This document shows, in pieces, positions 19,453-24,044 of a stretch of 24,044 nucleotides of DNA. A program made the translations under genes and the position numbers. Each line of letters starts with the position of its first letter. The first letter of the stretch is position 1. This DNA comes from a virus, in the IMG/VR virus record IMGVR_UViG_3300043567_000756, positions 1-24,044 of that record; one strand, written 5' to 3'. The notes below the pieces were generated by a model. That model worked only from the letters and a program-made list of their open reading frames with translations. It made no database searches and had not been told where the DNA came from.

Positions 19453-19833
19453 ATGCCAAACCCAATCATCAAGCCCAAATCCTCGACCGTAGCGTCGAAA
19501 GTCCCAGCCGCCTCCGACCTGGCCTTGGGAGAAATTTGTGTGAACCACGCAGACCGCCGACTTTACTCGCGCAATCCCAGCACGGGAGAGGTGTATAAAT
19601 TGGCCGGCACGAAAGACGCCCCCGACCGCGTCTGGGCCTTCGACATCTCCGCCGACGGCACCACCACCTACCTCGGCTTCCTCCTCTATTCGGACTTCCC
19701 GCATTCCGGCTCGGTGTATGACTCCGAAGCCTGGGAAATCTCCCGCACCATTTTCAACGCCGCAGCCACCACATCCCAAGAATCCAGCGCCACCGGCGCC
19801 TGGTCAAACAAGGCGAATCTGACCTATGCTTAG
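19453..19833 (+). CDS. Short fibre protein with shared C-terminal module
   Basis: A 126-residue protein in two parts. Residues 1-52 (KPKSSTVASKVPAASDLALGE, ADRRLYSRNPSTGEVYKLAG) resemble the fibre attachment domain of the preceding gene. Residues about 58-126 closely match the end of the large fibre: WAFDISADGTTTYLGFLL against YAFDQSLDGLTTYSGRLL, and TGAWSNKANLTYA against VGSWANRTTLSYT. It may be a short side fibre or a decoy carrying the same module. Its end overlaps the next gene's start by eight bases. Confidence 0.65.
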   Translation: MPNPIIKPKSSTVASKVPAASDLALGEICVNHADRRLYSRNPSTGEVYKLAGTKDAPDRVWAFDISADGTTTYLGFLLYSDFPHSGSVYDSEAWEISRTIFNAAATTSQESSATGAWSNKANLTYA

Positions 19834-20644
19834 TCCCCTCTACGGCCAACTCTCCCCCCTCCGCGTGCCGACAATGACAGGGGTTAACGCCGCTCAGATC
19901 GCCGCCGACTACATCGCCGCCGTTGAATCAGCGGACGGCCAACCTTTAGAATCCGCCGTCATAACTGCATACCAAAATTTTATCTCGGGTTGTGTGACCG
20001 ATGGTCTGTGGATTGCGCTCAAATCCTCCTGCATTTTGGCAGGGGCGCGCACTCTTTCAGGCGCACTCGTCCCTCTCGTCGGCACGGCCCCCACCAACAA
20101 TAATTTTGTAACCGCCGATTTTAACCGGAAGACCGGATTAAAAGGAAATGGCACTACTAAATACTTAAACTCCAACCGCGCCCACAATGCCGACCCCCAA
20201 AACAACGCCCACTTAGCGGTCAACATGTCTGTCGTGGCCGTTGGAACTCGCTATTCGATAGGGGCTGATGGCGCTGCTTGCTTTTCTAGCATACTTCACG
20301 CGTCAGGCGTCCTGTATCCGCGAATCCGCAATTCGACGGCCTCGCTAGGTAGTCAAGGCACTGCCAGCACGCTCGGCTTTTATGGCGTTTCGCGCAATGC
20401 AGCCGCAAATTATGTGCGCCGCCGTCCGACTGCCAACTCCGCAACCATTACCCACACCAGCTCCGCTGCCGACTCAAACAATATTTTAGTTTTTGGCGAT
20501 TCGCAAAGTAACGGAACTATATATTCGTCATATATATTTAACGGGGCGCTTTCCTTCTACTCCATCGGCGAATCACTCGACCTCGCACTCCTCAACACCC
20601 GCGTCAGCACACTCATGACCGACCTCGCCTCCGCCATACCATGA
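19826..20644 (+). CDS. Lectin-like (concanavalin-fold) tail protein
   Basis: A 272-residue protein. After an N-terminal helix (NAAQIAADYIAAVESADGQPL), the segments GARTLSGALVPLVGTAPT, FVTADFNRKTGLKGNGTTKYL and SNNILVFGDSQSNG then YSIGESLDLALLNTRVSTL match a family of phage receptor-binding proteins with a laminin-G/concanavalin-like beta sandwich. That fold binds carbohydrate, so a role in host recognition is likely. The DNA is less GC-rich than its neighbours, with ATA and TTA codons near 20520. Overlaps at both ends (eight bases upstream, ATGA downstream) tie it to the fibre operon. Confidence 0.7.
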   Translation: MLSPLYGQLSPLRVPTMTGVNAAQIAADYIAAVESADGQPLESAVITAYQNFISGCVTDGLWIALKSSCILAGARTLSGALVPLVGTAPTNNNFVTADFNRKTGLKGNGTTKYLNSNRAHNADPQNNAHLAVNMSVVAVGTRYSIGADGAACFSSILHASGVLYPRIRNSTASLGSQGTASTLGFYGVSRNAAANYVRRRPTANSATITHTSSAADSNNILVFGDSQSNGTIYSSYIFNGALSFYSIGESLDLALLNTRVSTLMTDLASAIP

Positions 20645-20955
20645 CACTCGCCGACCTCATCAACCAGCCTGTGAGCTACGACGCCGCGAAAAACCTCACG
20701 CTCGTCTTCTCGCCCGAACTCGCCGAGCAACTCGCCGCCGTCCAATCCGAGTATGGCAACCCCCGGCATGTTGCCAGCCCTGTCGATCTTGTTGATGGCC
20801 GCAAAATGCTGTGCGCAGACCTCCTTACAGAAATCGGCCCCGGCGGCCTCTACGCGCAGGGCTTCGCGCATCTCCCCGCCGAGCTATTTACGCTCGTCGA
20901 AGTCCTCCCCATGTCCGAAGTCCTGCCACTACTCCCGCAACCCGAAGAAATCTAA
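20641..20955 (+). CDS. Hypothetical protein in fibre operon
   Basis: A 104-residue protein that I do not recognise. It begins with SYDAAKNLTLVFSPELAEQLAAVQSEYG, continues with DLVDGRKMLCADLLTEIGPGG and ends in FTLVEVLPMSEVLPLLPQPEEI. No signal peptide or metal site is seen. It starts on an ATGA overlap with the lectin-like gene, and could be a fibre chaperone or minor structural subunit. Confidence 0.55.
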   Translation: MTLADLINQPVSYDAAKNLTLVFSPELAEQLAAVQSEYGNPRHVASPVDLVDGRKMLCADLLTEIGPGGLYAQGFAHLPAELFTLVEVLPMSEVLPLLPQPEEI

Positions 20956-20970
20956 ACCCACCACCAACCC

Positions 20971-22053
20971 ATGCTCGAACAAGTCTCCACCTCCGTAAAG
21001 TTCCTGGCTTTTTTTACAGCCAGCAAAACCGGCAAGACCGGCCTCACCGTCACCATCGACATCTACAATCCAAGCGGCACCCAGATCGTGACCGCAGGCA
21101 GCGCCACCGCCCTCGGCGGCGGGTTGTATGCCTACACGCTCTCAACCGACAATTCCTCGGAGGGTGAATACGCCGCCATCTTCAAAACCACCGACTCCAC
21201 CGTGGACGCCCAGCACATCCCAAGCCTCTGGGTCCTCGGCCGCGCAGGCGTGGAAAACCTCGATGCCGCCACCTCCTCCCGCCTGCCATCCAGCAGCTAC
21301 ACCGCCCCAGCGAACTCGGACATCTCGGCAATCAAAAGCAAGACCGACAATCTCCCAAGCGACCCCGCAGACCAAAGCCTCGTTGAGTCCGCCATCTCGG
21401 CCCTCTCGATCCCGACCGTGGTCCAGATCCGCACCGAGCTAGATTCCAACTCCGCCAAACTCGCTAACCTCGACGCCACGATCTCCAGCCGCTCGACCCT
21501 CACGACCGGCGACCTGCCGAGCGTGCCGAGCGCGGCCTCGGTAGCCACCGCCGTTCGCACAGAGCTGACCGAGATCAGTAATCTAGATGCCACGATCTCG
21601 AGCCGTTTGGCAGATGCAGACTACACAACTCCGCCGACCACCGCGCAAATCGCCACCGCAGTCGAAGGATCGCTCCTCAACGAGGCAGACGGCCAAGCCG
21701 TCCTCAACGCCCTCGTCGGCGCCATCGGTAACCAGAACCTCAGCGAAGTCTCACTCGTCGCAGCCGTCCGTGCCGACCTCGAGCGCGTCGGTGGGAAGCT
21801 CGACAGCATCCCGACTTCCTCCGCACCTAGCGCCTCCACGGTCGCCGGTGCCGTCCGCACCGAACTCAGCACCGAGCTGGCCCGAGTGGACGCAGCCGTC
21901 AGCACGCGCCTCGCCGGTTCGGCCTACACGGCGCCAGCAAACAGCGATGTCGCCGCGATCAAAGTCAAGACAGACGCCCTCAACACCGAGCGCCTCGCCA
22001 ATGTGGCGACGACAGCGATTGTTGGGAATCTTTTAGCCCAGGCGAACAGCTAA
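20971..22053 (+). CDS. Repeat-containing tail fibre
   Basis: A 360-residue protein. Residues 1-95 form a beta domain (SVKFLAFFTASKTGKTGLTV, SGTQIVTAGSATALGGGLYAY, EGEYAAIFKT). From about residue 94 there are four imperfect copies of a unit beginning L/V-D-A-A/T-x-S-S/T-R: LDAATSSRLPSSSYTAPANS, LDATISSRSTLTTGDLPS, LDATISSRLADADYTTPPTT and VDAAVSTRLAGSAYTAPANS. Between them are Val/Ala/Thr-rich helices such as ASVATAVRTEL. Such units form extended shafts in fibres. The leader before the ATG (AACCCACCACCAACCC) is A/C-only without a Shine-Dalgarno. It is the last gene before the lysis block. Confidence 0.75.
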   Translation: MLEQVSTSVKFLAFFTASKTGKTGLTVTIDIYNPSGTQIVTAGSATALGGGLYAYTLSTDNSSEGEYAAIFKTTDSTVDAQHIPSLWVLGRAGVENLDAATSSRLPSSSYTAPANSDISAIKSKTDNLPSDPADQSLVESAISALSIPTVVQIRTELDSNSAKLANLDATISSRSTLTTGDLPSVPSAASVATAVRTELTEISNLDATISSRLADADYTTPPTTAQIATAVEGSLLNEADGQAVLNALVGAIGNQNLSEVSLVAAVRADLERVGGKLDSIPTSSAPSASTVAGAVRTELSTELARVDAAVSTRLAGSAYTAPANSDVAAIKVKTDALNTERLANVATTAIVGNLLAQANS

Positions 22054-22054
22054 G

Positions 22055-22324
22055 ATGTCCACGGAAACCGTCCGCAACCGCCCCGGCGTGCGCCTCTCAT
22101 TTGGGGAGGCCATCGCAGCGATGGCGCTCATCGCCACGATCTTTTCGATTAGCCAAGCCTGGTGGATCCTGCCCGAGAAGGTCACTCGCGTGGAGATCGA
22201 AAACGACCGCCAGGAAGCCCGCCTTCAAAAAATCGAAGCCGTCGCCGCCGACCGCGCCGAGACTCTGGCCCGCATCGACGAGCGAACTAAACGCATCGAG
22301 CAAATCCTCGCCAACCGTCCGTGA
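22055..22324 (+). CDS. Single-span membrane protein, spanin-like candidate
   Basis: An 89-residue protein with one transmembrane helix at about 17-38 (EAIAAMALIATIFSISQAWW) followed by a strongly charged coiled coil (VTRVEIENDRQEARLQKIE, then AETLARIDERTKRIEQIL). That layout is typical of the inner-membrane spanin (Rz-like), and the lipoprotein two genes downstream would be its partner. The alternative is a holin-associated or tail-tip membrane protein. It starts immediately after the fibre gene stop. Confidence 0.5.
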   Translation: MSTETVRNRPGVRLSFGEAIAAMALIATIFSISQAWWILPEKVTRVEIENDRQEARLQKIEAVAADRAETLARIDERTKRIEQILANRP

Positions 22325-22327
22325 TCC

Positions 22328-22335
22328 TTTGACAC
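22328..22335 (+). promoter_or_regulatory. TTTGACAC box, copy 8
   Basis: Exact TTTGACAC four bases after the previous gene's stop, ending 13 bases before the ATG of the small holin candidate at 22349. Confidence 0.5.
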
Positions 22336-22348
22336 CCCCGCCAACTCG

Positions 22349-22522
22349 ATGAAAGCACTCTTCTTTGTCCTCGATCGTCTCAGCGAAAACAGCACTTGGC
22401 GCGGACTGATCCTTGTCGCCGTCGCCCTTGGCGTGAAGCTTGAGCCCGAACTTCAAAACCAGATCATCGCCGCCGGCCTCGGCCTAGTCGGCACGATTAA
22501 TATTTTCCGAAAAGGGAAATAA
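22349..22522 (+). CDS. Small holin candidate
   Basis: A 57-residue protein: an N-terminal helix (MKALFFVLDRLSENSTWRGL), hydrophobic LILVAVALGVKL, a short loop (EPELQNQ), hydrophobic IIAAGLGLVGTINIF and a basic end (RKGK). Small phage membrane proteins with the order 'TW.Gl ... vsl.pe....i..aG.a..g.i...r' are common beside endolysins and are often called holins. Two short hydrophobic segments and a positive C-terminus fit a class II-like holin. It overlaps the lipoprotein gene by one base (TAATG). The neighbouring endolysin strengthens the call. Confidence 0.6.
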   Translation: MKALFFVLDRLSENSTWRGLILVAVALGVKLEPELQNQIIAAGLGLVGTINIFRKGK

Positions 22523-22773
22523 TGAACCCCAAGCAAGTCGCCGCCGTGCTCATGATTCTCGGCTGGCTTTTCCTCGCCATGGCCTTCTTGACCAGCTGCG
22601 TGGCCGTCCCCGTGCCTCCTTTCGGTGACCGCATCGGCGAGGCTGGCACGCTCCACATCCGCGCCACCGTGCGCTTTGAGCCACGCCTCAGCGAAGGCGA
22701 AGCCGCCAACCGCGACCTCTGGAACGCCCTCGGCGAGTTCCAAAAAACCATCCCCGCACTGAAGGACAAATGA
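22522..22773 (+). CDS. Lipoprotein, outer-membrane spanin candidate
   Basis: An 83-residue protein with a signal sequence (VAAVLMILGWLFLAMAF) and lipobox L23-T-S-C26, so the mature protein would begin at Cys26 with a lipid anchor. The mature chain starts VAVPVPPFGDR and ends in a charged helix (EGEAANRDLWNALGEFQK). With the coiled-coil membrane protein upstream and the amidase downstream, a two-component spanin that fuses inner and outer membranes at lysis is plausible, which would imply a Gram-negative-type host. Size and mild Pro content fit only loosely. It ends in an ATGA overlap with the amidase. Confidence 0.6.
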   Translation: MNPKQVAAVLMILGWLFLAMAFLTSCVAVPVPPFGDRIGEAGTLHIRATVRFEPRLSEGEAANRDLWNALGEFQKTIPALKDK

Positions 22774-23375
22774 TCTCGCTCCTCGCCCGCTTCTTCATGT
22801 TGCCCAAGCCCGCGCAATCCCCCGCGCCTGAGCCCGCGCCGAAGCCCGCGAAGCCAACATCAAAGCCCGCCAAAACCTCCGGCACCGTCAAGCCCGAGCC
22901 AAAGTTTTACCAACAGACCAACAAGCGCACGCCCAACATCAGCGCCGGCCGCGTCATCAAACCGACGCATGTGGTTTTGCATCACACGAGCGGAGCCTAT
23001 GCCGGATCCGTCTCCTGGTGCAGCGACCCCGTCAGCAAAGTTTCGTATCACTGCATAATCGCCAGAAACGGCAAACGAACCGCCCTCGCCCTGCCGAGCC
23101 AGAGAACCTGGCACGCCGGAGTCTCCTCGTGGCAAGGCCGCAAAGACGCCAACTCATTCTCTGTCGGCATGGCATGGGAAGGCGACACCTACCAAACGCC
23201 CTTGAGCGAAGACGCCCTCCTCAGCGCCGTCGAATACCTCCTCCCCATTCTCCGCGAAAACAACATCCCCTTGGCCAACATCCTGCGCCACGCCGACATC
23301 GCCCCCGGCCGCAAAACCGACTGCTCCCCAGCCGCCCACGCCGCCCTCCTAGCGGCTCTCAATAAAGTCCTTTAG
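22770..23375 (+). CDS. N-acetylmuramoyl-L-alanine amidase (endolysin)
   Basis: A 201-residue cell-wall hydrolase of the Amidase_2/PGRP family, which cuts the amide bond between MurNAc and L-alanine. Zinc ligands are H71 or H72 in VVLHHTSG, H174 in ILRHADIAPG and C185 in KTDCSP; Y93 in KVSYHCII and K182 correspond to catalytic Tyr and Lys of T7 lysozyme. WHAG at 114-117 is also family-typical. Before the domain lies a short hydrophobic N-terminus (MISLLARFFMLP) and a Pro/Ala/Lys linker (PAPEPAPKPAKP). The hydrophobic start might be a weak export or membrane anchor. Confidence 0.93.
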   Translation: MISLLARFFMLPKPAQSPAPEPAPKPAKPTSKPAKTSGTVKPEPKFYQQTNKRTPNISAGRVIKPTHVVLHHTSGAYAGSVSWCSDPVSKVSYHCIIARNGKRTALALPSQRTWHAGVSSWQGRKDANSFSVGMAWEGDTYQTPLSEDALLSAVEYLLPILRENNIPLANILRHADIAPGRKTDCSPAAHAALLAALNKVL

Positions 23376-23391
23376 GGCAACAACGGGCAAC
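23375..23391 (+). repeat. attP left arm: two GGGCAAC repeats
   Basis: GGGCAAC at 23375-23381 and 23385-23391, ten bases apart, beginning at the last base of the amidase stop. They match three copies on the other side of the tRNA core and fit integrase arm-type sites. Confidence 0.6.
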
Positions 23392-23428
23392 ACTCCCGTA
23401 AGTCATTGCAAAACAGACCAAAGAAAGC

Positions 23429-23484
23429 GACTTAAAATCCGTTGATCCGAAAGGGTCGTGCGGGTTCAAGTCCCGCCGCCGGCA
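23429..23484 (+). other. attP core: 3' fragment of tRNA-Leu(UAA)
   Basis: From the anticodon loop (CTTAAAA, anticodon TAA) the sequence follows a class II tRNA: anticodon-stem 3' strand TCCGT, variable arm GATCC-GAAA-GGGTC, T arm GCGGG-TTCAAGT-CCCGC, acceptor strand CGCCGGC and discriminator A at 23484. The 5' half is missing and the base left of the loop does not complete the anticodon stem (AGCGA instead of ACGGA), so identity with the host gene probably begins at GACTTAAAA or a base later. On integration this fragment would restore the host tRNA gene. No CCA is encoded. Confidence 0.85.
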
Positions 23485-23520
23485 GAGTGCTTTGTGACGA
23501 TTTGGGCTAGGTTTTAAGCG

Positions 23521-23570
23521 GGTTGGCGGGCGGTTGGCTTCTTGAAACTACAGGCGGCTATTGGCGGCTA
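23521..23570 (+). repeat. Short direct repeats, possible accessory protein sites
   Basis: GGTTGGC occurs at 23521-23527 and 23532-23538 (11 bases apart), and GGCGGCTA at 23553-23560 and 23563-23570 (10 bases apart). Helical spacing between core and right arm suits sites for an excisionase or host bending factor. Confidence 0.35.
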
Positions 23571-23594
23571 CTGGAAGAAAATAGTTGAGATTTC

Positions 23595-23621
23595 GGGCAA
23601 CACGGGCAACAAGTGGGCAAC
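23595..23621 (+). repeat. attP right arm: three GGGCAAC repeats
   Basis: GGGCAAC at 23595-23601, 23604-23610 and 23615-23621, nine and eleven bases apart, ending five bases before the integrase ATG. Integrase binding here could also repress its own gene. Confidence 0.6.
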
Positions 23622-23626
23622 AGACC

Positions 23627-24044
23627 ATGAGCGCCTTTATTGTCAGTCCATATCCGCAGCGACCCGGCACCCCGTGGAAGCTGACGATTCCCGAAAAAAT
23701 ATTTGGCAAAAGGATTCGCCGGTTTTACCGCACCGAGGCGGAGGCTTGGGCGGCGGGGCCGGGTTTGCTGGAGAAGTTGCAGAAGGGGGGGACGGATTCG
23801 CTCTCGGAGGAGCAGGCGAGGGGTATGTCTATGAAATCCGCGGTGCGGGATTACATCGCATCCAAGGTGGGCAGCTCGGAGCGGCACAGGGACAAACTGG
23901 AAAAGATTTGCGGGGAGCTTTTGGATGCTTTCCCTGGCGCGGTGGCGGCGGTCACTCCGATGCAGGCGGCTCGGGTCTTTGGAAAGATTAAGGGCGCGCC
24001 GACGACGCGGGCGGGGTGGCATCGTTACGCCTCCGGGTTTTTTC
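23627..24044 (+). CDS. Tyrosine-recombinase-like integrase, N-terminal part (runs off window)
   Basis: The frame opens at the ATG of MSAFIVSPYPQRPGTPWKL and stays open to the window edge, 139 codons. The start looks like the arm-binding or N-terminal beta part of phage integrases (KLTIPEKIFGKRIRRFYRTEAEA resembles 'g.r....f.T..eA..'). Residues from about 75 on (MKSAVRDYIASKVGSSERHRDKL, then GAVAAVTPMQAARVFGKI, then RAGWHRYASGFF) fit the helical SAM-like core-binding domain. The catalytic domain lies outside. Placement directly after attP is classic. No strong Shine-Dalgarno is seen. Confidence 0.75.
   Translation, partial: MSAFIVSPYPQRPGTPWKLTIPEKIFGKRIRRFYRTEAEAWAAGPGLLEKLQKGGTDSLSEEQARGMSMKSAVRDYIASKVGSSERHRDKLEKICGELLDAFPGAVAAVTPMQAARVFGKIKGAPTTRAGWHRYASGFF

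Noticed and set aside
15581-22053. Diversity-generating retroelement in the fibre block
   Set aside because: No reverse transcriptase gene and no template/variable repeat pair with adenine-specific differences was seen in the window.
4630-22335. TTTGACAC boxes as ordinary sigma-70 -35 elements
   Set aside because: TTGACA matches a -35 box, but at the two sites I inspected (4630 and 22328) no TATAAT-like hexamer lies 16-18 bases downstream, and that position falls inside the following gene at most sites. Kept as an unexplained motif.
23429-23484. Functional tRNA gene
   Set aside because: The 5' acceptor strand, D arm and a matching anticodon-stem 5' strand are absent upstream; only the 3' part is present, as in an attachment site.
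23542-23991. 149-codon + frame over attP and the integrase start
   Set aside because: Crosses the arm repeats and gives a Gly-rich, unstructured product; the overlapping frame from 23627 has integrase-like sequence and stays open to the edge.
1-24044. CRISPR arrays, rRNA genes or insertion sequences
   Set aside because: No regularly spaced identical repeats, no transposase-like gene, and no rRNA-like sequence were seen on either strand.

Overview
The window is the late (structural) half of a temperate, tailed, siphovirus-like phage, with a short piece of the replication region at the left and an attachment site plus the start of an integrase at the right. Every gene I support is on the + strand. 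Packing is tight, with many 1-10 base overlaps. The DNA is GC-rich with strong third-position C/G, except for a few AT-richer islands (about 1.78-2.17 kb, parts of 11.3-13.3 kb, 14.5-16.1 kb). The host cannot be named from the sequence. Many major genes lack a Shine-Dalgarno sequence and start after A/C-rich leaders, which suits a lineage that often initiates without one; a Verrucomicrobiota or related host is a guess only.

Layout. (1) 3-2395: C-terminus of a DnaB-type helicase, a RuvC-like resolvase, and five small genes, almost all joined by ATGA overlaps. (2) 2501-8672: a lambda-order head module: small terminase, GpA-type large terminase, small connector candidate, lambda-type portal, ClpP-like protease with a fused scaffold, and major capsid protein, closed by a clear intrinsic terminator. 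(3) 8767-14501: head-tail joining proteins, two tandem related tail-tube candidates followed by a second terminator, a G/T tail-chaperone pair joined by a probable -1 ribosomal frameshift, and the tape measure. (4) 14505-22053: a long block of accessory tail and receptor-binding proteins, including a Cys-rich gene with a 13-G tract, His-rich and coiled-coil fibres, and a repeated C-terminal module. (5) 22055-23375: a lysis cassette (spanin-like membrane protein, small holin candidate, lipoprotein, amidase endolysin). (6) 23375-24044: an attachment site made of the 3' part of tRNA-Leu(UAA) flanked on both sides by GGGCAAC repeats, then a tyrosine-recombinase-like gene running off the end.

Because repeat arms lie on both sides of the tRNA core, between lysis and integrase genes, this looks like attP of a phage genome rather than one junction of an integrated prophage.

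The most unusual signals are: a recurring TTTGACAC box found eight times, each shortly upstream of a start codon, including an in-frame internal start inside the protease gene; a strong hairpin seven bases from a slippery G run at the G/T chaperone junction; and the 13-G tract in a tail gene, which could switch expression on and off.
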